Below are positions 7,354-14,370 of a stretch of 41,177 nt of DNA, one piece after another. The DNA lies in the NCBI GenBank assembly GCA_947037125.1, contig CAMQTJ010000013.1, forward strand, positions 1 through 41,177, given 5' to 3'. A program made the position numbers and the translations under genes. The notes under the pieces are model-generated. The model saw nothing but the letters and a program-made list of their open reading frames with translations, did no database searches and was not told the origin of the DNA. Origin of the DNA: an uncultured Holdemania sp. GTDB lineage: Bacteria > Bacillota_I > Bacilli_A > Erysipelotrichales > Erysipelotrichaceae. Every line of letters begins with the position of its first letter. Position 1 is the stretch's first letter.

Positions 7354-7550
7354 CATATTTCCTCCCAAAATAAATCGTTTAATGTTTTATCAAGTGCTTT
7401 GCATATTGAAATACATAAATTAAGAGTAGGGTTATAATTTCCTGCTTCTATTAAGCTGATTGTTTGTCTTGTGACACCAACAGCATTAGCCAAAACTTCT
7501 TGATTCATATCGCATTCTATGCGTGCTATTTTCATCTTTTTATTTTTCAT
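7353..7550 (-). CDS. Small XRE-family HTH regulator
   Basis: 65 residues. The ATG at 7548-7550 follows AAGGGGG; a longer frame lacks a ribosome site. MKIARIECDMNQEVLANAVG / VTRQTISLIEAGNYNPTLNL is a complete Cro/CI helix-turn-helix, and the end LNDLFWEE is typical of the short YozG/Cro-like regulators. It is translationally coupled (ATGA overlap) to the membrane protein downstream. The promoter has an imperfect inverted repeat, TATATAGTT-N10-AAC-(A)-TATATA, around the -35 box, suggesting autoregulation. Binding is inferred. Confidence 0.88.
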   Translation of the reverse strand: MKNKKMKIARIECDMNQEVLANAVGVTRQTISLIEAGNYNPTLNLCISICKALDKTLNDLFWEEI

Positions 7551-7572
7551 AACTACCCCCTTTATATTGCTT

Positions 7573-7601
7573 ATAATAATATATATGTTACTAAATGTCA
7601 A
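7573..7601 (-). promoter_or_regulatory. Promoter and candidate operator of the XRE/DUF6773 pair
   Basis: On the minus strand: consensus TTGACA (7596-7601), 17-bp spacer, TATTAT (7573-7578). An imperfect inverted repeat overlaps the -35 region. Confidence 0.7.
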
Positions 7602-7687
7602 CTATATATTGCATTTGAACTTATAAAATAGAAAATAATCTTTCTAACCTTGTAAACGGTATATGTTTTATCTGTATAAATCATCTT

Positions 7688-7780
7688 TTATGTGTCTATC
7701 CTTACATTAATATAACTAATAAATACCATAATGTTGACAATCCATAGCAACATATCATAGAGTCGTTCTGCTTTATTCAT
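7688..7780 (-). pseudogene. N-terminal remnant of a YafY/WYL-type regulator
   Basis: A 30-codon frame with a good ribosome site (GAGGTG before the ATG at 7778-7780). It begins MNKAERLYDMLLWI, matching the usual start of HTH_11-WYL (YafY-type) regulators. It then departs into unrelated hydrophobic residues and stops; the recognition helix and WYL domain are absent. It faces away from the broken oxidase-like gene at 7860, with a perfect palindrome between them, as expected for a regulator and its divergent target. Assignment rests on about a dozen residues plus context. Confidence 0.4.
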
Positions 7781-7794
7781 AAACACCTCTTTTC

Positions 7795-7821
7795 TTAAGG
7801 TATCATGATGTGATACCTTAA
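7795..7821. promoter_or_regulatory. Perfect 11-bp inverted repeat, operator-like
   Basis: TTAAGGTATCA (7795-7805), five-base gap, TGATACCTTAA (7811-7821). It lies between two divergent broken genes, next to a TATAAT at 7832-7837. There is no T tract, so an operator fits better than a terminator. It is intact although both flanking genes have decayed. Confidence 0.6.
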
Positions 7822-7859
7822 ACTGTTATATTATAATTGATAAGAAAATAAAATTTTAT

Positions 7860-8260
7860 ATGAAATTAAAAAATGAACTTATTACAATTATGGAACACAA
7901 TGCGAAATAGCTTTATCAACAAGTTTTAATAATCAACCAAGGGGGAGGATTGTTAATTTTTACTTTGACACAATTACCAATAAGCTATACTTTTCAACCT
8001 TTGGTGACAACAAGGTAAAAGAATTTTCAAAGCAATTCTAAAATTGCATTTACTACCATTCCTCACAATGGTACAGAGCATGTAAAAGCAACAGGCATGG
8101 TTTTAAAAAGCAAGTTAAAAATTGCTGATGTTGCTGATGGATTTATAAATATAAAATCCCAGATTATAAAGATACAATAGATCAAGTGAGTGATTATTTA
8201 ATTCTATTTGAAATTACTTTTAAGCAAGCTTTAGTGACTTTAGATTTTGATAATATCTAA
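7860..8260 (+). pseudogene. Broken pyridoxamine-5'-phosphate-oxidase-like protein gene
   Basis: From the ATG at 7860 the frame reads MKLKNELITIMEHNAK and then hits TAG. Later segments in shifted frames read VNFYFDTITNKLYFSTFGDN, then IAFTTIPHNGTEHVKATG and a C-terminal YLILFEITFKQALVTLDFDN before TAA at 8258-8260. These match the N-to-C order of the small split-barrel PNPOx-like flavoproteins. At least two frameshifts are needed to join them, so no full product is possible. A terminator follows. Confidence 0.65.
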
Positions 8261-8266
8261 ATAATA

Positions 8267-8310
8267 AAAACATCTGATTACAATTTTATATCTGTAATTA
8301 GATGTTTTTT
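8267..8310 (+). terminator. Terminator between the broken oxidase and the toxin-antitoxin remnant
   Basis: Stem AAAACATCTGATTACA (8267-8282) with its near-perfect complement (8293-8308, one G-T pair), then T to 8310. A-rich sequence on the left makes it potentially bidirectional. Confidence 0.75.
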
Positions 8311-8342
8311 CTTATTATATAAATAATCTTGCAATAAATATC

Positions 8343-8606
8343 CTACTTATCACCATAATGTGAACCACATTGAACAATCATTATTGTATCATTTTCAATG
8401 CGATACACTAATCGATTACAATCATCGATTTGCCTACTCCAATAACTTGATAAATCACCTAACAAGCGTTCAGGTTTACCAATGCCATAATATTTGTTTC
8501 TATCAATATCTTTTAATAGGTGTAAAATACGTTTAAGTGTCTTTTTATTATGCTTTGTTTAATACTCAAAGCCTTTTTACGCATCATCTGTCCACGATTT
8601 AATCAT
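8343..8606 (-). pseudogene. YoeB/Txe-family mRNA interferase toxin, interrupted by two TAA codons
   Basis: 87 codons from ATG (8604-8606) to TAG (8343-8345). Readable segments are MIKSWTDDA, KGFEY, KTLKRILHLLKDIDRNKYYG, IGKPERLLGDLSSYWSRQ, NRLVYRI and CGSHYGD. These follow the YoeB family end to end, including the C-terminal HY. TAA interrupts codon 10 (8577-8579) and codon 16 (8559-8561), exactly where YoeB has conserved Trp. The rest has no frameshift. The family cleaves mRNA at the ribosomal A site; this copy should be inactive. Its start overlaps the antitoxin's end by eight bases, the normal order for this operon. Confidence 0.88.
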
Positions 8607-8862
8607 CAAGATTAACCGTGTGAACAATACCTACTGTTTCTTCCATTTGTGCAATTGATTTTCTTAATTTTGCCATGTTAGCTGCACTGTAAAAAGGATC
8701 ACTCTCTGCAGATATTTCAAATGGTATTCTACGTTGCCTTACCGCTGTTTTCGCAAATACACAAAAAGCTGTAGTCATATTCATTCCAATATCAGAACAA
8801 AATGCATCAAATTATTTTTTCAAATCTTCATCCATGCGAATATTAATATTTGTTTGTGCCAT
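8599..8862 (-). pseudogene. RelB/DinJ-family antitoxin with an in-frame TAA
   Basis: The frame starts at ATG (8860-8862) after AGGAGGT and reads MAQTNINIRMDEDLKK, then TAA at codon 17 (8812-8814), then FDAFCSDIGMNMTTAFCVFA through RRIPFEI to the TAA at 8599. This is a RelB/DinJ antitoxin: ribbon-helix-helix N-terminus, toxin-binding C-terminus. The residue at the stop is usually Gln, so one C-to-T change explains it. An internal ATG at 8782-8784 could restart a truncated protein lacking most of the DNA-binding part. It is paired with the broken YoeB gene. Confidence 0.85.
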
Positions 8863-9162
8863 ATATAACAATGACCTCCTTTTATTATTATATTCATAAT
8901 AATAAATTTTATGTGCAATGTAAATAAATTTATTGATTTACGAATTATTATATAACAAAAATAGATGATTTCACATTATAAACAACAAAATATATACATC
9001 AATATCTTTTAACTATATAATTAAAATAAATAATCCTATTTATATCTATCATTTATTTTAAGGAGGTGAGGATAGTGAGCAATTAACTTAAAGTATTGTT
9101 TGACAAATAACTTCATGCAGTACTTATAGATAATACTAAGTTATTATAAGGAGAAGTATTTT
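8863..9162. other. 300-bp intergenic region upstream of the DJ-1 gene
   Basis: Very AT-rich and without a credible gene. A strong AAGGAGG (9060) is followed by GTG-AGC-AAT-TAA, a three-codon dead end that may be the scar of a deleted gene. TTGACA (9100-9105) is a plausible -35 for the DJ-1 gene with a weak -10 near 9124-9130. AACTT/AGTATT (9085-9097) and AATACT/AAGTT (9132-9142) form a long inverted repeat around it, interrupted by two extra bases. Confidence 0.4.
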
Positions 9163-9810
9163 ATGAAAAAAAAATTAGCACTAATGATTTACTCCAATTT
9201 TAGTATGCAAGAAATTAGTAGTATTTGTTTTTTATTTCGCTGGCATTATGATGTAGAAACTGTTGTCTTCGCTTCATCAATAGATGTAGTAAATGCTGAA
9301 GAAGGCCCATTATTTAAACCACATAAAACATTTGAAGAATTTAATGTTGACGACTATGATTGCTTAATCTTAAGTGGATGTAGTGATTTTGGTTCAGCAC
9401 TTAAAGATGTAAGAAACAAAGCGTTTTTAATGCAATTTAAAGACAATAAAGACTTTATAATTGGTGCAATTTGTGCAGGACCAATATTTTTATCACAAGC
9501 AGGTTTACTAGACGACAAGAAATTTACTAATTCACTATTTAATGAAGCTAATGAATTATTTACTTTTATCAACAATTATAATAATATGTATCAACCTGTT
9601 GTTGTTTCTGATAATATCATAACAGCTGTCGGAGATGCCTTTAATGATTTTGCAATTGCTGTTGCAAGAAAAGTAGGTTATGAATGTCTTGATAAGATAT
9701 TAACAGGCATCGATTATAGTAAAGCTCATAATGATGATGACTATAAACATCCATTTCCATCGGATTATCTTCAAGAATTTAAAGATGAGTTTAAGGATTT
9801 CATTAAATAA
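9163..9810 (+). CDS. DJ-1/PfpI superfamily protein
   Basis: 215 residues, ATG preceded by AAGGAG. The fold is evident from ALMIYSNFSMQEIS, DYDCLILSGCSDFG and the nucleophile elbow IIGAICAGPIFLSQAGLL with Cys104. Glu17 is the likely Glu that pairs with the reactive Cys in this superfamily. Members include glyoxalase III-like deglycases, chaperones and proteases; which activity applies cannot be read from sequence. No signal peptide is seen, so it is cytosolic. The C-terminal tail is rich in Asp and Lys. It is monocistronic, closed by a strong terminator at 9820-9855. Confidence 0.88.
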   Translation: MKKKLALMIYSNFSMQEISSICFLFRWHYDVETVVFASSIDVVNAEEGPLFKPHKTFEEFNVDDYDCLILSGCSDFGSALKDVRNKAFLMQFKDNKDFIIGAICAGPIFLSQAGLLDDKKFTNSLFNEANELFTFINNYNNMYQPVVVSDNIITAVGDAFNDFAIAVARKVGYECLDKILTGIDYSKAHNDDDYKHPFPSDYLQEFKDEFKDFIK

Positions 9811-9819
9811 TATATATAT

Positions 9820-9855
9820 AAAGGTGCAAAATCATTTGATTGACTTTGCACCTTT
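9820..9855 (+). terminator. Rho-independent terminator
   Basis: Perfect stem AAAGGTGCAAA (9820-9830) / TTTGCACCTTT (9845-9855), followed by T-rich sequence. It lies between convergent genes and may serve both. Confidence 0.85.
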
Positions 9856-9867
9856 TATTTATATGTT

Positions 9868-10968
9868 TTATTGCTTTTGATTTAAAAAATCAATTACTTG
9901 TTGTTCATCACCTTTAAAAACAGTAACCTTTGTAGTCTTTTCTAATTGATATTGATACATAGCATCATAATAATCACTTAACCATATACCAATCCATGCC
10001 CTATGACCATCAACACTACCATTTAAAAATTGTGTGTCAAATGCATCCTTCACAAGCCCTAATACTTTATTAATTCTTTCTTCACCAAAACGTTTTTTAA
10101 TTTTAAGCATACTCTCTACAATATAATCATACCAAAGATTCATACCTGTTTTAAAATCATTTACACTATCAATATATTCTTTTTGAGCAGCTACTACATA
10201 TTCATCTAATATAATTTGTACTCTTTGATCAAATGACCTTTCGATTACTACTAATTCACCACTACTAATATATTCAAATAATGGTCTTGGGATATAACAT
10301 CTACCAATATGTACACTTTCATCTTCAAAAATTAAGTGTTTATAACCTATTGCTTGTTTTTGAATTAAATCATATGCTAAATCATTTTCAAATCCAATTT
10401 GTGTTGGTTGCTCTGTTACATGACGTCCAAAACCTGAACCCCTATGATTCGCAAGACCTTCCAAGTCAATTTGATTATTAAGTTTATTTAAGATAATTGT
10501 TTTACCAGTACCTGTATATCCACCTAAAATAATAGGTTTCATACTCATTGTTGCAGGATCTAATGAATCAATTAAATAAGTTCTGAATGCTTTATATCCA
10601 CCATCGATTCTAGGTATTGATAAATTAAGATTTTCATATATCCACTCTTGGGCAATACGAGAACGAGAACCACCTCTAAAGCAATATAAAATTGCATTAG
10701 GATGTTTAGTTAAAAAATCTTTCCAACCTTGAATTCTTTTTGCTTTAATATCACCTGATACAAGTTCATAACCAAGTTTTGTCGCTTCTTCATTTCCCTT
10801 TTCTTTATACATTGTGCCAACTAAACATCGTTGTTCATCATCCATAATAGGTAAATTTACACTATTTTTAAATGCACCCTTTTCATATTCAATTGGTGCT
10901 CTAACATCAATCAATGGTACATTGTTTAAAACAATACTTCTAAAATCACTATACAACAAATTTTCCAC
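9868..10968 (-). CDS. mnmH: tRNA 2-selenouridine synthase MnmH (SelU)
   Basis: 366 residues, a normal family length. The start is GTG (10966-10968) with GGGAG nine bases upstream. The N-terminal rhodanese domain runs from LIDVRAPIEYEKGAF to the catalytic loop YCFRGGSRS (Cys96). The C-terminal P-loop is GGYTGTGKT (149-157). The enzyme geranylates 2-thiouridine at the wobble position of Lys, Glu and Gln tRNAs and exchanges it for selenium using selenophosphate. Its presence implies that a selenophosphate synthetase (selD) is encoded elsewhere. It is a single-gene unit convergent with the DJ-1 gene. Confidence 0.93.
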   Translation of the reverse strand: MENLLYSDFRSIVLNNVPLIDVRAPIEYEKGAFKNSVNLPIMDDEQRCLVGTMYKEKGNEEATKLGYELVSGDIKAKRIQGWKDFLTKHPNAILYCFRGGSRSRIAQEWIYENLNLSIPRIDGGYKAFRTYLIDSLDPATMSMKPIILGGYTGTGKTIILNKLNNQIDLEGLANHRGSGFGRHVTEQPTQIGFENDLAYDLIQKQAIGYKHLIFEDESVHIGRCYIPRPLFEYISSGELVVIERSFDQRVQIILDEYVVAAQKEYIDSVNDFKTGMNLWYDYIVESMLKIKKRFGEERINKVLGLVKDAFDTQFLNGSVDGHRAWIGIWLSDYYDAMYQYQLEKTTKVTVFKGDEQQVIDFLNQKQ

Positions 10969-11033
10969 TTTTATTCACTCCCATAAGTAATATCATTAAT
11001 TACTTTATTCCTATATATTTTATATCTATAATA

Positions 11034-11378
11034 TTATTTTGTTTTAAAAACACTATGAAATGAAGAATTAACTACACTCACTACAATTGATGCAATAAAT
11101 GCTGTCGCAAAACCATCAATACTTGCATTACCTACAATATCAAAGGCAACACCAAGTACTAAAGTATTAATTACTAAGGCAAATAAACCTAAAGTTATTA
11201 TTGTAAACGGCAAAGAAAATAACTGTAAAAAAGGTTTTAATGTTATATTCAATATACCAAAAATTAAAGTTAATTGTAAAAAAGCGTCAGTACCATCTAT
11301 TTGAACACCTGCGAAAAGCTTTGCAATTGTTATTAAACATAAGCCGTTAATAATTAAAGATAAACATATTTTTTTCAT
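11034..11378 (-). CDS. YvlD-like membrane protein (phage holin family 4)
   Basis: 114 residues, ATG after GAGAGGT. Four hydrophobic segments with short loops and the family motif FGILNITLKPFLQLFSLPFTI, then ITLGLFALVINTLVL. This is the Phage_holin_4_2 / YvlD family of small four-helix membrane proteins common on Bacillota chromosomes. The holin name is historical; no lysis genes or phage genes are near, so a lytic role is unlikely. It is transcribed away from htpG. Confidence 0.88.
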   Translation of the reverse strand: MKKICLSLIINGLCLITIAKLFAGVQIDGTDAFLQLTLIFGILNITLKPFLQLFSLPFTIITLGLFALVINTLVLGVAFDIVGNASIDGFATAFIASIVVSVVNSSFHSVFKTK

Positions 11379-11437
11379 AAATACCTCTCTATAATATTAT
11401 ATGATGAAAATAAATAAATGCAAGATAATAATAACAC

Positions 11438-11466
11438 TTGAAATATTTATCAAAAAGGTGTATATT
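11438..11466 (+). promoter_or_regulatory. htpG promoter
   Basis: TTGAAA (11438-11443), 17-bp spacer, TATATT (11461-11466). The predicted start falls inside the CIRCE element that follows. Confidence 0.7.
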
Positions 11467-11469
11467 ATA

Positions 11470-11496
11470 TTAGCAGTCAATATTAAAGAGTGCTAA
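11470..11496 (+). promoter_or_regulatory. CIRCE element (HrcA operator) before htpG
   Basis: TTAGCAGTC-N9-GAGTGCTAA. The consensus CIRCE is TTAGCACTC-N9-GAGTGCTAA, so only one base of the left arm differs and the nine-base spacer is exact. It sits at the predicted transcription start and abuts the ribosome site, the classical position for HrcA repression. hrcA itself is not in this window. Confidence 0.9.
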
Positions 11497-11507
11497 AGGA
11501 GGCTATC

Positions 11508-13394
11508 ATGGCTAAAAAACAATTTAAAACGGAATCTAAAAGACTTTTAGACTTAATGATCAATTCAATTTATACAAATAGAGAAATCTTTTTAAGAGAA
11601 TTAATCTCAAATGCTTCAGATGCTTTAGACAAAAGACATTACTTATCAATTACAGACGATAATTATCGTGTAGCTACAGGAGAATTAAAAATTGAAATTA
11701 AAACTGACAAGGCTAATCGCTTATTTATTTTAACTGATTCAGGTATCGGTATGAATAAAGAAGCTTTAGAAAGTAACCTTGGAACAATTGCGAAAAGTGG
11801 AAGTTTAGAATTCAAACAAAACTTAGAAGAAAATGTTAGTGATGTAGATATCATCGGACAATTTGGTGTTGGATTTTACTCAGCATTTATGGTTGCTAAG
11901 GAAATAAGTGTTGAATCAAAAGCAGCTGGAGAACAAGCCTATAAATGGGTTTCTACAGGTGATGATGGTTATACAATTTCAGAATCTGATAAAGAAAATA
12001 TTGGTACTACAATTACACTTACTTTAAAAGATAATACTGAAAGTGATAACTATGATGAATTCTTAGAAGAATATCAAATTAGAACACTTGTTACAAAATA
12101 TTCTGATTATGTAAGATACCCTATTAATATGGATGTTGAAAAATCAGAACCTATTGAAGATAGTGAAGAAGTTTCAACTAAAATTGTTAACGAAACACTA
12201 AACTCAATGATTCCATTATGGAAGCGTAATAAAAAAGATATCACTGATGAAGAATATAATGACTTTTATAAGTCAAAATTCAGTGATTACACCGACCCTA
12301 TAAAAACAGTACACTATTCATTAGAAGGTAATGTTTCTTATAATGCACTTCTTTATATTCCTTCTAAAGCACCATATAATTATTTCAACTCTGATTATCA
12401 ACAAGGTTTAAAACTATACTGTAAAGGTGTCTTTATCATGGATAACGCTAAAGATTTAGTACCTTCATACTTTAGATTTACTAAAGGTTTAGTTGATAGT
12501 GATGATTTAAGTTTAAATATCTCTCGTGAAATATTACAACAAGATCGTCAATTAAAACAAATCGCTAAAAGTATTGAAAAGAAAATCAAAGCTGCATTAG
12601 TTGATTTATTAAATAATGACCGTCCTAAATATGAAGAATTCTATGATGCATTTGGTGCACAATTAAAATATGGTCTTTATGAAGATTTTGGTGCTCACAC
12701 AGAAGTATTAAAAGACTTAGTAATGTTTAAATCATCTTTTGAAGACAAATATACTTCATTAAATGAATACGTATTAAGAATGAGTGATGAACAAGAATTT
12801 ATTTACTATGCAAGTGGTGAATCAATTGCGAAGATCAACTTATTACCTCAAATAGAAAAAATTAAAGACAAAGGATATGAAGTACTTTACTTTACAGATA
12901 ATGTTGATGAATTCTCTATTATGGCAATGCAACAATTTGCTGATAAAAAATTCAAATCAATAGCACAAGGTGAACTTGATGTTGATACTGATGAAGAAAA
13001 AGTAGAAAAAGAAAAAATCGTTGAAGAAAACAAATCATTACTTGAAAAAATGAGTGAATCAATTAAAGACACAGTAAGTAGTGTTAAAATATCTTCACGT
13101 TTAAAAACACACCCAGTATGTTTAGTTTCTGATGATGGAATTAGTCTTGAAATGGAAAAAGTTTTAGCACAAAATCCTGAAGGAAGCGATGTTAAAGCCA
13201 CAAGAATTTTAGAGATTAATCCTGATCATGAAATCTTTGCTTTCTTAAAACAAACATATGAAACAAATCCTGAACAAATACAAGATTACACAAAATTACT
13301 ATATTCTCAAGCATTATTAATTGAAGGGTTATCAATTGAAAATCCTGTTGAATACGCTAATCAAATTTGCAACTTAATGATTAAATCAAAGTAA
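11508..13394 (+). CDS. htpG: Molecular chaperone HtpG (bacterial Hsp90)
   Basis: 628 residues. The ATG at 11508 is five bases after AAGGAGG; an ATG six codons earlier lies inside the CIRCE/ribosome-site sequence. The GHKL ATPase motifs are ELISNASDALDKRHYL, LTDSGIGMN, GTIAKSGS and GQFGVGFYSAFMVA. The middle domain has NLNISREILQQDRQLKQI, and the C-terminal dimerisation domain ends the protein. It is a cytosolic ATP-dependent chaperone dimer for late folding and stress. Regulation by HrcA is indicated by the CIRCE element. A terminator follows directly, so it is monocistronic. Confidence 0.98.
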   Translation: MAKKQFKTESKRLLDLMINSIYTNREIFLRELISNASDALDKRHYLSITDDNYRVATGELKIEIKTDKANRLFILTDSGIGMNKEALESNLGTIAKSGSLEFKQNLEENVSDVDIIGQFGVGFYSAFMVAKEISVESKAAGEQAYKWVSTGDDGYTISESDKENIGTTITLTLKDNTESDNYDEFLEEYQIRTLVTKYSDYVRYPINMDVEKSEPIEDSEEVSTKIVNETLNSMIPLWKRNKKDITDEEYNDFYKSKFSDYTDPIKTVHYSLEGNVSYNALLYIPSKAPYNYFNSDYQQGLKLYCKGVFIMDNAKDLVPSYFRFTKGLVDSDDLSLNISREILQQDRQLKQIAKSIEKKIKAALVDLLNNDRPKYEEFYDAFGAQLKYGLYEDFGAHTEVLKDLVMFKSSFEDKYTSLNEYVLRMSDEQEFIYYASGESIAKINLLPQIEKIKDKGYEVLYFTDNVDEFSIMAMQQFADKKFKSIAQGELDVDTDEEKVEKEKIVEENKSLLEKMSESIKDTVSSVKISSRLKTHPVCLVSDDGISLEMEKVLAQNPEGSDVKATRILEINPDHEIFAFLKQTYETNPEQIQDYTKLLYSQALLIEGLSIENPVEYANQICNLMIKSK

Positions 13395-13400
13395 TTATTT

Positions 13401-13427
13401 AAACCAACTTAATTGTTGGTTTTTTTT
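13401..13427 (+). terminator. htpG terminator
   Basis: Stem AAACCAAC (13401-13408) / GTTGGTTT (13415-13422) and a T tract to 13427. Confidence 0.85.
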
Positions 13428-13477
13428 ATTATAATAATCATAAATATTTTAAAACCTTAACCAAAACAATATAAATA

Positions 13478-13492
13478 TATCGTTTTACGATA
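13478..13492. promoter_or_regulatory. 15-bp palindrome upstream of the DUF2975 promoter
   Basis: TATCGT-TTT-ACGATA, perfect arms, eight bases upstream of the -35 hexamer. It is GC-containing in an otherwise AT-only stretch, suggesting a selected operator, possibly for the XRE protein encoded in the same operon. Confidence 0.5.
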
Positions 13493-13500
13493 AAAATATG

Positions 13501-13541
13501 TTGCATTACAATCATTAAAGTGATATATTATAAATGTAATG
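13501..13541 (+). promoter_or_regulatory. Promoter of the DUF2975/XRE operon with overlapping inverted repeat
   Basis: TTGCAT (13501-13506), 17-bp spacer, TATATT (13524-13529). CATTACA (13504-13510) and TGTAATG (13535-13541) flank the promoter core as a second inverted repeat. Confidence 0.55.
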
Positions 13542-13561
13542 TTAAGAAAAGAGGAATAATT

Positions 13562-14011
13562 ATGTGGGATAATAAAAAATCAGTATTACTTTCAAGGATT
13601 TGTGTTGTTATATTTATGATAACATCCATATTAGGATTGCTATTTGGAAATCAATTAATTGATTGGTTTATGTCATTTAGTAGAGCAGATATATTAGGAA
13701 AAAAGATGTATTTTATTTTAACTTGTTATAGTTGTGCAATATTTGTAATCATAACCTTATATCAATTAAATCTATTATTAAAAAACATGTATCAAGATAT
13801 AGTCTTTTCAAACAAGAATGTTTTAGCTATAAGAATTTGTAGTTGGTGTTGTTTTATTATTAGTTCAATTTGTATATTTAGTACATTTTACTATTTCCCA
13901 TTTTTTATAGTATTTATCGTTATGGCTTTTATTGGGTTAATACTTAGAATTATTAAAAATATATTTGAAAAAGCAATTATTATTAAAGAAGAAAATGAAT
14001 TAACTATTTAA
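13562..14011 (+). CDS. DUF2975 membrane protein
   Basis: 149 residues from the ATG at 13562, eight bases after GAGG; an upstream in-frame ATG lacks a ribosome site. Four predicted membrane helices, arranged as two pairs around the linker YQLNLLLKNMYQDIVFSNKN, which is characteristic of DUF2975. The family is almost always encoded next to a short YozG-like XRE regulator, as here (28 bp downstream). A membrane sensor that modulates the regulator is often assumed but unproven. Two Cys lie in the second half (WCCF). Confidence 0.82.
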   Translation: MWDNKKSVLLSRICVVIFMITSILGLLFGNQLIDWFMSFSRADILGKKMYFILTCYSCAIFVIITLYQLNLLLKNMYQDIVFSNKNVLAIRICSWCCFIISSICIFSTFYYFPFFIVFIVMAFIGLILRIIKNIFEKAIIIKEENELTI

Positions 14012-14039
14012 TTAAAACATAAATGAAAGGAAGATGAAT

Positions 14040-14252
14040 ATGGCAATTATCATAAATATTGATGTAATGATGGCAAAAAGAAAAATATCATCAGGCCAAT
14101 TGGCTGAAAAAATAGGAATTACTCCCGCAAACTTATCTATCCTCAAAAACAATAAAGCAAAAGCATTTCGACTACAAACACTTGATGCAATCTGTGATGC
14201 ACTACAGTGTCAACCTGCTGATATATTAGAATTTGTGAAAGAAAATAACTAA
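14040..14252 (+). CDS. YozG-like XRE HTH regulator
   Basis: 70 residues. The ATG at 14040 has suitable spacing from AAAGGAAG; the ATG at 14034 would be only three bases from it. Helix-turn-helix: GQLAEKIGITPANLSILKNN, with conserved ends RLQTLDAICDALQCQPADIL. This is the YozG/HTH_26 type that accompanies DUF2975 proteins. Predicted DNA-binding repressor of its own operon; the palindromes at 13478-13492 and 13504-13541 are candidate sites. Confidence 0.88.
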   Translation: MAIIINIDVMMAKRKISSGQLAEKIGITPANLSILKNNKAKAFRLQTLDAICDALQCQPADILEFVKENN

Positions 14253-14370
14253 TATATAATTAAAATATAAAAATCTATTTTATAAAAACAAAACAATGGA
14301 AAACCAATGATTTTTTTAGTGCGCAAAAAATGTAATAAAATAAATTAAATTAATAGAAATGGAGCATAAT

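Noticed and set aside
8343-8862. Alternative genetic code (TGA or TAA as sense) in this organism
   Set aside because: Many intact genes end in TGA (for example at 3230, 7353, 39675 and 40787) or TAA, and conserved Trp in htpG and others is TGG. The TAA codons in the toxin pair are local lesions.
9060-9086. Small leader peptide after AAGGAGG at 9060
   Set aside because: The only frame is GTG-AGC-AAT-TAA; three codons are too few to argue for attenuation, and it more likely marks a deletion scar.
11034-11378. Prophage holin
   Set aside because: The protein is the chromosomal YvlD-like type and no endolysin, capsid or integrase gene is near.
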